Source of the DNA: Lachnospiraceae bacterium
GTDB lineage: Bacteria; Bacillota; Clostridia; Lachnospirales; Lachnospiraceae
Reading direction: 5' to 3'
Length of the DNA stretch: 64,000 bases
Assembly (NCBI GenBank): GCA_009774245.1
Contig: VSNM01000016.1
Span: forward strand, 4,070 to 68,069
Part shown: piece by piece, positions 55,546-64,000 of the stretch
Layout of the letters: each line of letters opens with the position of its first letter
Position numbering within the stretch: the first letter of the stretch is position 1
Notes under the pieces: generated by a model
What the model saw: the letters and a program-made list of their open reading frames with translations, nothing else
Told to the model about the DNA's origin: nothing
Database searches by the model: none
Translations under genes and position numbers: made by a program

Positions 55546-57042
55546 TTAAGATTCCTTTTCCCAGCCATAGGCATATTTGACAGCCCTGTGCCAGCCTTTG
55601 ATCCGTTTCTCCCTGTCAGCTTCCCCGATCGAGGGCTCAAAGACGCAGTTGCTCACCCAGTTTTTCCGAACCTCCTCCTTGTCTGTCCAGTACCCTACTG
55701 CAAGTCCCGCCAGATAAGCAGCTCCCATGGCAGTCGTCTCCACACACTGCGGACGTATCACCGGAACATTGACGATATCTGCCTGCGTCTGCATCAGAAA
55801 ATCATTTGCACTCGCGCCCCCGTCCACTTTCAGCGCAGGAATCGCAATCCTCGAGTCCGCCTCCATCGCCGCGAGCACATCATTGACCTGATACGCTATG
55901 GAATCGAGAGTGGCGCGGATCACATGACATTTGTTGACGCCGCGCGTAATGCCGACAATCGTTCCCCGCGCATACTGATCCCAGTAAGGGGCGCCCAGAC
56001 CTGTAAATGCCGGAACGACATAGCAGCCGTTCGTGTCCGCCACCTTTTTGGCCATGTACTCGGAATCCTCTGCGGAATCAATGATCCGCAGCTCATCGCG
56101 CAGCCATTGGATTGCCGCTCCCGCCACGAAGATCGAACCCTCCAGGGCGTAATTGACCTTCCCGTCGAGCCCCCACGCGATCGTCGTCACCAGACCATTG
56201 TCAGAAAACACCGGCTTTTCGCCTGTGTTCATGAGCAGAAAACACCCTGTTCCGTAAGTGTTCTTCGCCTCCCCTGCGTTAAAGCAGGTCTGCCCGAACA
56301 ATGCCGCCTGCTGGTCTCCCGCTGCTCCTGCGATCGGTATCGCCCCGCCGAGAAAGGACGCATCCGCCTCCCCGTAGACGCAGCTCGAGGGCCTCACAGT
56401 CGGAAGCATGGACTTGGGGATATCCAGCTCCGCGAGAATCTCCTCATCCCACTCCAATGTATTGATGTTAAAGAGCATCGTGCGGGAAGCGTTGGAGTAG
56501 TCCGTAACATGCACCGCGCCTTTGGTAAGTTTCCAGATCAGCCACGTCTCAACCGTGCCAAACAGAAGCTCTCCCCTCTCTGCTCTCTGCCTTGCCCCCG
56601 GCACATTGTCAAGTATCCATTTCACCTTTGTCGCCGAAAAATACGCATCGATCACAAGCCCTGTCTTTTTCTTGAATTTCTCTGTAAGCCCTTTTTCTTT
56701 CAATGCATCGCACGTCTGTGCCGTCCGCCTGCACTGCCATACGATCGCATGATATACCGGCACGCCTGTGTTTTTGTCCCACACGATCGCTGTCTCCCTC
56801 TGGTTGGTAATGCCGATCGCGGCAATATCCTTCGCGGAGGCGCCGATCATGTTCATCGCCTCGACCGCGACGCCAAGCTGACTCGCCCAGATCTCGTCCG
56901 CATCGTGCTCCACCCACCCCGGCTGCGGAAAATACTGTGTAAATTCCCTCTGTGCGACGCTGCGCATCCTGCCGTTCTCATCAAACAGAATACACCGGTT
57001 GCTGGTCGTCCCCGCATCCAATGCCATAATATATCTTCCCAT
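55546..57042 (-). CDS. glpK: Glycerol kinase
   Basis: About 498 residues of the FGGY kinase fold. The phosphate loop LDAGTTSNRCILFD, the ITNQRETAIVWDKNTG substrate region and IAGAAGDQQAALFGQ are all present. It phosphorylates glycerol to glycerol-3-phosphate. AAGGAGG precedes ATG 57042. It follows the ThuA-epimerase fusion gene by 14 nt, so the two are co-transcribed, which is unusual for glpK, normally beside glpF or glpD. Confidence 0.96.
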   Translation of the reverse strand: MGRYIMALDAGTTSNRCILFDENGRMRSVAQREFTQYFPQPGWVEHDADEIWASQLGVAVEAMNMIGASAKDIAAIGITNQRETAIVWDKNTGVPVYHAIVWQCRRTAQTCDALKEKGLTEKFKKKTGLVIDAYFSATKVKWILDNVPGARQRAERGELLFGTVETWLIWKLTKGAVHVTDYSNASRTMLFNINTLEWDEEILAELDIPKSMLPTVRPSSCVYGEADASFLGGAIPIAGAAGDQQAALFGQTCFNAGEAKNTYGTGCFLLMNTGEKPVFSDNGLVTTIAWGLDGKVNYALEGSIFVAGAAIQWLRDELRIIDSAEDSEYMAKKVADTNGCYVVPAFTGLGAPYWDQYARGTIVGITRGVNKCHVIRATLDSIAYQVNDVLAAMEADSRIAIPALKVDGGASANDFLMQTQADIVNVPVIRPQCVETTAMGAAYLAGLAVGYWTDKEEVRKNWVSNCVFEPSIGEADREKRIKGWHRAVKYAYGWEKES

Positions 57043-57056
57043 TAACAAGCCCTCCT

Positions 57057-58616
57057 TCACACGATTGCCTTCAGGAAATGTGCCGACTGCTCGATGGCGG
57101 CCAGCTGGTCCAAGTCCCCGAAATGCTCAATTGACAGGTATCCACGGTAATGATCCTCCTTGAGCCTCCTGACAAGCTGCGCAACAGGAATATATCCGCT
57201 TCCCGTCGGGACGGATTTCAGGCCGTTGCCCTCACTGCCCCTGTCCTTGCAGTGTACACAAACGATATACCGCTTCAATAGCTCATAGGCCTCCATCACA
57301 TTCTCATAACCAAACGCGAAATTTCCCATGTCAAATGTGCATTTTAAGTCCGGCACATTTCGCATAAACCAGAGCAGCTCATTCATCCGCGAGTACGGCG
57401 ACTTGATGTCGTCAAAATCCTCGAGTGTCACATCCACTCCGAGCGGTTTCGCGTACTGTGTCAGCTCTGTCAGCGCTTCCTTCATTGCCTGAACGCACAG
57501 ATTCTGCTCCATAAACCGCTCCACTGCAAAATAATCGCCGCTCACGCGGTGAAGCGCCTTTGCCTCCTCCTCGTCCAGAAATCCGGGCACGATCAGAATA
57601 TGCTTTACCCCCAGCTGATGTGCCATGTCAATCTGCTCTTTTGCGACACTAATGTCAGCTCTGTCTCTCAGATCGTAAAACTGATAGATACTTGCCACTT
57701 CCATATAATGATACCGGAGTGCCTCATCAATCCTGTCATAGTCGGCACAGAGCCGTTTATACTCGATATCAATACCGCGTATTCCGGATTCACTGCAGCA
57801 TCTCATGATCTGATTCAGCGATCTGTCGCCCTGCGACTGATTGACCGCCTGTATTATATGATCATAAAACACAGACAGCCTGATCGGATTGACGTACTCT
57901 TCCTCCAGCGCCACCTTCACCGCTGTGCAGTCCAGCGGCCTTCGCTGCCTTTTAACCTCCGCGCACCAGTGAACCGCATTGACAAGAATCCGCTGAATCT
58001 CAGGCATATGGTAAACTGGATACTCCTCATGCCCCGGCTGAAAATAGAAGATTCTGCCAAGTCCGCGCTGGAATGTGCAGCCGCTCCGGAATACCTCACC
58101 GCCCGCAAACCAGCCTGTAAACACCACATCATCCGGCTTTGGAATGTCAAAATACTCGCCGTACATCTCCTCAATCGGAATGTCAAAGTGTGCCGGAACG
58201 CCCTGTGCGATCGGATGGTTCGGCGCGGTCACAAACAGCCGCTCGCGGTCGCCATGACGCCAGCGAAGTGTCATGCTTGTCCCCATGAGCAGGCTCATAA
58301 TTTTCGCAAAATGCGCAGAATGCAGCGCGATCAGCCCCATTCCCTGCAGCACATGGCGTTTCACGCGCTCCGCCACCTCGTCGGAAAACTCATGATGCGC
58401 CATATGTCCCCAGTAAATCAGCACATCCGTATCCGCAAGAACCGCCTCGGTCAAACCATGCTCCGGCTCCTCCAGAGTGGCAGTGCGCACCAGAAGATTC
58501 CGGTCCTGCTCCAGGAAATCCGCAATACAGCCGTGGATTCCATGCGGATAGATCTGTCTCACTTCCTCCTGTCTCTCCTCATGCAGATTTTCGTTCCATA
58601 CAGTTACTCTGATCAT
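57057..58616 (-). CDS. ThuA-domain / sugar isomerase-epimerase fusion protein
   Basis: A 519-residue protein with two domains. Residues about 1-225 are a ThuA-type (trehalose utilisation) glutamine-amidotransferase-like domain (WNENLHEER, IYWGHMAHHEF, GRIFYFQPGHEEYPVYHMPE). Residues about 235-519 are a TIM-barrel sugar-phosphate isomerase/epimerase (GIRGIDIEYKRL, HILIVPGFLDEE, DVTLEDFDD, CTFDMGNFAFG, YLSIEHFGD), with the expected Glu, Asp, His and Glu metal ligands. The two families often sit side by side in sugar loci; here they are one chain. It lies between a DUF5688 gene and glpK. The substrate is unknown, but a sugar or disaccharide route yielding glycerol-type products is possible. Confidence 0.9.
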   Translation of the reverse strand: MIRVTVWNENLHEERQEEVRQIYPHGIHGCIADFLEQDRNLLVRTATLEEPEHGLTEAVLADTDVLIYWGHMAHHEFSDEVAERVKRHVLQGMGLIALHSAHFAKIMSLLMGTSMTLRWRHGDRERLFVTAPNHPIAQGVPAHFDIPIEEMYGEYFDIPKPDDVVFTGWFAGGEVFRSGCTFQRGLGRIFYFQPGHEEYPVYHMPEIQRILVNAVHWCAEVKRQRRPLDCTAVKVALEEEYVNPIRLSVFYDHIIQAVNQSQGDRSLNQIMRCCSESGIRGIDIEYKRLCADYDRIDEALRYHYMEVASIYQFYDLRDRADISVAKEQIDMAHQLGVKHILIVPGFLDEEEAKALHRVSGDYFAVERFMEQNLCVQAMKEALTELTQYAKPLGVDVTLEDFDDIKSPYSRMNELLWFMRNVPDLKCTFDMGNFAFGYENVMEAYELLKRYIVCVHCKDRGSEGNGLKSVPTGSGYIPVAQLVRRLKEDHYRGYLSIEHFGDLDQLAAIEQSAHFLKAIV

Positions 58617-58640
58617 ATCTCCCCTCCCGGTCCCTGTGAC

Positions 58641-59642
58641 CTACAATTCCAGCTGCCGAAATTCTTTTGACGCCGCTTCATACATATAGACCTTGCGCGT
58701 TAAAATGTCCGACGGGTCCAGCATTTTGTTCATTTCTTTGATGCGCATCAAGATCTCCCTGGGCGGAATCGTCCCTTTCTTGTGAATCCGCGCCTCGTGG
58801 ACACTCGTGAACGCCACGCAGAAATCGTCTCCAAACAACTGTGCGATGCGCTCCTTCACACCTGGATAAAACAGTGCGATCGCACCGTTCATCTGCGTCG
58901 TCGTCGTCACCGTCGGCACGGCCATCGCAGAGAGCGACCTGATATCCGAATTGAATGCCATGAAGGCACCCTTGTGATACGGCGGCTTGTATGTATCCAT
59001 CGGATTGAGGTACATTCTCGGCGGCGACATCATATAGGTACTGCTCACCGCATTCTCCCAGATCTCATCCTCGCTCAGCCCCCAGCTCTCCATCATGACC
59101 TTCGGAACCTTTATGGACGAGACGTCATGCCGCTCTCCATTGTGCGTGTCGCTTGCAAGCAGATAGAGAACCAGCACGATATCCCCGATCTGCCTGTAGA
59201 CATATTGCTTGAGTTCATAACGATGGTCATTATAATTGAGCGGACGGATAAAGATTTTTTCCTTTAGCGCGCTGTACTCATTTCTGTCGATCAGCTCCAT
59301 AATATCCATCTTCGCCATCCGCTTTCCCTCTGCCAGACTCGAATTGACCTCTGTCCACACGCCCTCCCAGCCGTTTTCCTCATATGCCCTGTAGAGCCCT
59401 TTGCAGGTAAATCTACACATTTGCGTGCTTCCGGCCTCTATATACAGAATCACAAAATCGCCCGACAACACATCGGATTCCATCTTGTTATAACGCATAT
59501 TGGTATCACGGATCGTGACCAGATCCTCCTGATCCTCCGATGTAAAGCCGTCAGGATAATATTTCACCCTGTCATAGCCCAGCTCGTTTTTCTTGTCCTC
59601 CAGCTTTTGCAGCATTACGCTGCGAAATTCTTCGTATGTCAT
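58641..59642 (-). CDS. DUF5688-family protein
   Basis: A 333-residue soluble protein with the DUF5688 pattern: MTYEEFRSVMLQKLEDK at the start, IFIRPLNYNDHRYEL and the GDIVLVLYLLASD region. These proteins are abundant in Lachnospiraceae and have no known function. GGAGG lies 8 nt before ATG. It is the first gene of a three-gene string with the ThuA fusion (24-nt gap) and glpK, though a promoter between them cannot be excluded. Confidence 0.85.
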   Translation of the reverse strand: MTYEEFRSVMLQKLEDKKNELGYDRVKYYPDGFTSEDQEDLVTIRDTNMRYNKMESDVLSGDFVILYIEAGSTQMCRFTCKGLYRAYEENGWEGVWTEVNSSLAEGKRMAKMDIMELIDRNEYSALKEKIFIRPLNYNDHRYELKQYVYRQIGDIVLVLYLLASDTHNGERHDVSSIKVPKVMMESWGLSEDEIWENAVSSTYMMSPPRMYLNPMDTYKPPYHKGAFMAFNSDIRSLSAMAVPTVTTTTQMNGAIALFYPGVKERIAQLFGDDFCVAFTSVHEARIHKKGTIPPREILMRIKEMNKMLDPSDILTRKVYMYEAASKEFRQLEL

Positions 59643-59778
59643 AGTATTCCTCCATTTATTTTCTATATCTCTATTCTACACTGATTGTTCCAAATTCACA
59701 AACATTTTATTGAGGAACTCCATTTTCGATACAAATTTTGCATGGATTATTGGCGTTATGACATATTCTGACAGAGTA

Positions 59779-59806
59779 TTGAAAATGTTTCATAAAACAG
59801 TATAAT
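59779..59806 (+). promoter_or_regulatory. Sigma-A promoter of broken chemoreceptor 3
   Basis: TTGAAA (59779-59784), 16-nt spacer, TATAAT (59801-59806). The 120-nt leader up to 59931 holds no clear structure that I recognise. Confidence 0.6.
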
Positions 59807-59930
59807 TATACCTGTAGAGCTGAATGTCTGACTGTTTAAGCAATGAAGCTGGCAAAGTAGAGCAGCGACCAAATCTTCTTATGCTGCGTCATCTGCAAAG
59901 TTAATTCTTAACAGTTCCTAACAGAGAGGT

Positions 59931-61874
59931 ATGGTTGCTGTAGTAATTGTTCTTATGGTACATTCAGCTGTGAATGGGATTAGGACAGAAGAGATCAATG
60001 CAGAGTCAGGAGAAGTTGAACTTCGTGTGAGCGAATATTTTACAAAGTACATGGAAACAACAACACAGCTGGCGGCAAATAATGAGATCAGTCAGCTGTT
60101 CATGGATGTTACGAGCGGGAAAAAGATTGTGGAGGCAGAGCGTTTTGACACAGTTCTGAAATCAATGACGAATACCCGACATACTGACGACGAAAATATC
60201 CTTGTATGCTGGATCGCAGATGTGGATTCATGTCAGTGCGCAGAGGACGAGGAGAGCGGATACATATCGGAAATCGGGGAGTGGGATATCCAAAGCAGAA
60301 GCTGGTTCTCAAAGGTTCAGCAGGCAGGTGAGACGATTGTGACAGAGCCTTATCAGAATTCATCTACAGGCCAGATGGTTTCAAGTATCATTTCTCCTGT
60401 ATACGGAAATAATAATGAATTTATAGGTGTCGCCGCAGTTGATGTATCCGTAGACACCTTGTACGATATGATGTCAGAACACCATCTTGGCTCAACAGGA
60501 TTCTTTTTTCTCCTGACCCCGGATGATAATATCATGTATGCGCCGGATGAGTCTCTTGTAAATACACCAGTTTCAGACAGCGGGTTAGGACAGGCGGCAC
60601 TGGATGCGATACAGGCAAGGCAGGATGTGACTATCACATACCGTTATAACGGAGCCAAACAGCATGGCTGTTATGTTATGATAGGAGATACGGGTTGGAG
60701 TATTCTCAGCGGTATGCCAACATTAGAATATAATAAAACGGTTTAATATCTGATCGCAATGATCTGCGTTTCATTTATTACGGCAGTTGTGATACTGATC
60801 TTCATTATCAACCGGATTGCCGGAGGAATCGTGAAACCTCTTAAAGAACTTAAAACCGTTGCCGGAAAGATTGCAGGAGTTGACTTGGATGTTACGCTTG
60901 ACATTAACTCAGAAAATGAGGTTGGCGCGGTTGCTGAAGCCATTTCCAAGACAGTAGACCGTCTGAAGGATTATATCAGATACATTGACGAGATCACACT
61001 TGTACTCGGTGAGGTTGCAGCCGGAAACCTGCGTTTTGAATTAAAACAGGATTATGTTGGCGAGTTTCAGAAGGTAAAGCTGGCGCTGCTGGATTTGTCA
61101 GAGCGCCTGACAGGCACGCTGAACCATATTGACAGCGCTTCATTGGAAGTTTCAGGCGGCGCAGATCAGATTGCAAAGGCAGCAGTTTCGCTGGCAGATG
61201 GCGCAACAAATCAGGCAGCGGCTATTCAACAGCCTCAGGCATCTGTAACAGATATAACCGAACATGTCGATTCGAATACAGCGTTTGTTGACAACGCAAT
61301 GGAAAGCGTCTCAGGCATGAATCAAGAGTTGGAATTTTGCAATCAGCAGATGAATAATGCGGTTGATGCAATGCAGGAAATCACAAAATGCTCTAACGAA
61401 ATCCGGAATATTATCACAGCGATCGAGGAAATTGCCGACCAGACAAATCTCCTGTCTCTGAATGCATCGATTGAAGCTGCGAGAGCAGGTGAAATGGGAC
61501 GTGGATTTGCGGTTGTCGCAGGAGAGGTAGGAAGTCTTGCAGGCGAAAGCATGGAAGCGGTTCAGAATTCTGCTGTATTGATTAACAATTCTCTTGATAC
61601 AGTGAACCGGGGAATGGATATTGTAAACAATGCTGCTGAACAGATGCAGCAGGCTATGTCTAAGATAAAAATCATTCATGAACAGATGATCAGCATTGAC
61701 GAAGTGTCAAAACAGCAGGATGAAAGTATCAATCAGATTAAGCAGGCGCTTGATCAGGTTTCAGAGGTTATTACTGATAATTCTGCAATGGCACAGGAGA
61801 GCGCGGCGGCAAGTGAACAGCTTTCTGCACAGGCACAGAATTTGACCGACATGATAAAAGAATTTAAACTATAA
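59931..61874 (+). pseudogene. Methyl-accepting chemotaxis protein, broken by an in-frame TAA
   Basis: One chemoreceptor is split by TAA at 60744-60746. Both halves are in the same frame. The first half has TM1 and a Cache sensor (WFSKVQQAGETIVTEPYQNSS, FIGVAAVDVSVDTLYDMM, GDTGWSILSGMP). The second begins right after the stop with TM2 (FITAVVILIFIINRI), HAMP and the signalling domain (IEEIADQTNLLSLNASIEAA). The N-terminus is also odd: the ATG directly abuts AGAGAGGT, an in-frame stop lies 9 nt upstream, and no basic N-tail precedes TM1. Some usually conserved signalling residues are changed (EVGSLAGESMEAVQ). It is most likely a decaying gene; the second half could still be made from ATG 60759. 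Confidence 0.85.
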
Positions 61875-61888
61875 AAAGATGATCTCAC

Positions 61889-61913
61889 AAACCACCAGCC
61901 CCGCTGGTGGTTT
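61889..61913 (+). terminator. Terminator after chemoreceptor 3
   Basis: ACCACCAGC faces GCTGGTGGT around CCC, with AA before and TT after. Confidence 0.7.
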
Positions 61914-62013
61914 GCTGTTAATCCTATTGAGCCGATGTCACTTCCCTGAATCACCTTCCAACTATGTACCTCTTGATCGTTTTTTCGTTTACATTACCTA
62001 CCGTTTCACAGTA

Positions 62014-62193
62014 AGGAATTGTAGGAAAATAAGTACTCAGATTGCGCAGGATATTTCTTCAAGATTGTAGGAGAAAAAACGTAGGCGCAGGAGGCAAAGG
62101 CATAAAGGGCAATGCCTTACGGTGAGGCTTTTTATCCTGCAAAATCGGAGAAATAGACAAGCAAGATGTGTCACTTATTTTTCTACAGTTCCT
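62014..62193. repeat. 180-bp imperfect palindromic element
   Basis: AGGAATTGTAGGAAAATAAG at the left faces its near-complement ending in CTACAGTTCCT at the right (21-bp arms with two mismatches). The pairing continues with gaps through most of the element, so the whole unit can form one long hairpin. It carries no gene. It lies between the broken chemoreceptor and the CRISPR array; the rest of 61915-62323 shows nothing else. Confidence 0.7.
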
Positions 62194-62323
62194 AATATCC
62201 TCTTGCCCCAAAGTGTCTGTCTTACCCGCAGCATTTTCTATTTTTGCACTTTGCTCACCGCCTGCATATGTTTGTCTCCCCCAGCTCTACTGGGGGAACT
62301 ATACTGTTTCATTAAATCTAAAC

Positions 62324-64000
62324 ATTTCAATTCACACTCCCACGCGGGGAGTGATTATGTTCCGCCGCTTTTGGCTAATCAGATAGAGAGAATTTCAATC
62401 CACATTCCCACACTGGGAGCGATTATCTGAGGAACCGCTTGATGTGCGTATTATCGGAATTTCAATCCACACTCCCACGCAGGGAGTGACTTGGCTTGGA
62501 AATTCCGTCTTATCGCCTGTTTTCATATTTCAATCCGCACTCCCACGCAGGGAGTGACAATTACACCCTTTTGCAATCCTGATAAACTATTTCATTTCAA
62601 TCCACACTCCCACGCAGGGAGTGACTACGTTTGGTTATGATAAGCGTATAAAAATTCGTAATTTCAATCCACACTCCCACGCAGGGAGTGACGGCACTAG
62701 GCGCAAATGTTGAGAATCCTGATGCTATTTCAATCCACACTCCCACGCAGGGAGTGACTCCAGATATCGAAACAGCAGAGAATATATTGAGTATTTCAAT
62801 CCACACTCCCACGCAGGGAGTGACTAAAACTTAGTAACCTTAGGTGTCAATTCAGTTCATTTCAATCCACACTCCCACGCAGGGAGTGACCAAGCTATGG
62901 CGTTGTGGAGCAGGGGCAGGCGTTGATTTCAATCCACACTCCCACGCAGGGAGTGACCTTTTCCCTCATCTTTTTCTTCTTCCAGCGTGTCTATTTCAAT
63001 CCACACTCCCACGCAGGGAGTGACACGGATTCTTCACATGCTGCCTTTGTTTGCTTTGATTTCAATCCACACTCCCACGCAGGGAGTGACGACCCAAATG
63101 AGCTACTGACCGACAAGGCAAATTTTATTTCAATCCACACTCCCACGCAGGGAGTGACGAAAATATATCTGGTAAGTTAGATGTCACTAATATTTCAATC
63201 CACACTCCCACGCAGGGAGTGACTACCATTACTTTCCCTTCTTATACCCTGCCTGTTTTATTTCAATCCACACTCCCACGCAGGGAGTGACAAACTCGAA
63301 CATACAGAGGAATTAGACAGACTTAATTTCAATCCACACTCCCACGCAGGGAGTGACATCGGCACGATCCTGCACTATGATTCGCTTTTATCATTTCAAT
63401 CCACACTCCCACGCAGGGAGTGACCATCAATATATTCAAATTCATCAGTCCCGTTGTATTATTTCAATCCACACTCCCACGCAGGGAGTGACGGTATGGT
63501 GGCACCATGCATTTTTCAACAACTATATTTCAATCCACACTCCCACGCAGGGAGTGACCATCAATATATTCAAATTCATCAGTCCCGTTGTATTATTTCA
63601 ATCCACACTCCCACGCAGGGAGTGACTCTTTCTTGCCTAGCAAACATATCACTTATTTTAAAATTTCAATCCACACTCCCACGCAGGGAGTGACTATCTG
63701 AATAATTTAAATCATTGCATATTTCACATTTCAATCCACACTCCCACGCAGGGAGTGACTAGGAAAATTAGAACACCAGATACTCCCATGGATATTTCAA
63801 TCCACACTCCCACGCAGGGAGTGACGTAGATAAATCGACTGCCGACAAACAGCAAACTATTTCAATCCACACTCCCACGCAGGGAGTGACCTGTAATATC
63901 TTTGGTTAATACCGTAGACTTTGACATTTCAATCCACACTCCCACGCAGGGAGTGACTAGGAAAATTAGAACACCAGATACTCCCATGGATATTTCAATC
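62324..64000 (-). CRISPR. Type I-C-like CRISPR array (25 full repeats + 1 partial, 25 spacers in window)
   Basis: Thirty-two-base repeats begin ATTTCAATCC and contain the stem CACTCCC/GGGAGTG around ACGCA. Spacers are 33-36 nt. On the minus strand the repeat ends in ATTGAAAT, as in type I-C arrays, so crRNA is read from the minus strand. The first repeat (62324-62355) has 3 changes and the second (62392-62423) has 5; the fourth has 1; later ones are identical. Decay at the left marks the leader-distal end, so the leader and cas genes should lie to the right, beyond 64000. Two spacers occur twice (63425/63559 and 63760/63958). The array is cut by the window edge. Confidence 0.98.

Noticed and set aside
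55588..57045. A 485-codon open frame on the plus strand
   Set aside because: Antisense to glycerol kinase; rich in Arg, His and Cys as expected for a shadow frame.
57549..58670. A 373-codon plus-strand open frame
   Set aside because: Antisense to the ThuA fusion gene, no ribosome binding site, no recognisable motifs.
59807..59930. Possible cyclic-di-GMP riboswitch in the leader of chemoreceptor 3
   Set aside because: A few GCAAAG- and GCGACC-like pieces are present, but the conserved paired arms and tetraloop of the GEMM class could not be found.
62597..63693. Open frames of 70-90 codons across the CRISPR array
   Set aside because: They arise from the repeat itself (NPHSHAGSD and ISIHTPTQGV recur) and have no ribosome binding sites.

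Overview
The window looks like a chromosomal segment of a Gram-positive, motile gut-type Clostridia, most likely a Lachnospiraceae member. This rests on strong AGGAGG-type ribosome binding sites, moderate GC, LplABC-like sugar uptake genes, a THF riboswitch before a FolT-type ECF component, DUF5688 and YlmH proteins, a flagellin, several chemoreceptors and a type I-C-like CRISPR array. The species cannot be named from the sequence alone.

Region 1 (1-9.2 kb, all minus strand) is an AT-rich defence island. Reading in the direction of transcription it holds a Vsr-like nuclease, a Phd/YefM-RelE toxin-antitoxin pair whose toxin is frameshifted, a C5-cytosine methyltransferase (drmMII-like), an AIPR-family protein, a large DrmE-like protein and the first 660 codons of a DrmA-like helicase that runs off the left edge. 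The last four are tightly coupled. I read them as a class 2 DISARM-type operon with an AIPR gene inserted between methylase and drmE, an arrangement I do not know as a standard DISARM layout.

Region 2 (9.2-17 kb) is a run of small accessory genes: an HD phosphohydrolase, membrane proteins, a macrodomain protein, orphan small proteins, a SAM methyltransferase and a LytTR regulator. They are interspersed with a tRNA-Gln(CTG) and several long inverted-repeat elements. Region 3 (17-27 kb) has a D,D-carboxypeptidase, a ZIP metal transporter, a BlaI/BlaR1 pair with visible operators, and two chemoreceptors with good promoters.

Region 4 (27-34 kb) is a carbohydrate locus: lipoprotein binding protein, two permeases, a rhamnogalacturonan-acetylesterase-like enzyme and a divergent membrane-bound AraC regulator. 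It probably serves pectin-derived oligosaccharides. Region 5 (34-59.6 kb) is mostly housekeeping: pyrC, plsC, the GH9-like/ddl/murF operon, a MATE pump, ylmH, folT under a THF riboswitch, glycogen phosphorylase, nicotinate phosphoribosyltransferase, a flagellin, and an operon of DUF5688, ThuA-epimerase fusion and glycerol kinase.

Region 6 (59.9-64 kb) has a chemoreceptor gene broken by an in-frame TAA, a 180-bp imperfect palindrome, and a CRISPR array of 25 full repeats plus one cut by the window edge. Decayed repeats at the left end and repeat polarity place the leader, and probably the cas genes, to the right of the window. Two spacers occur twice each.
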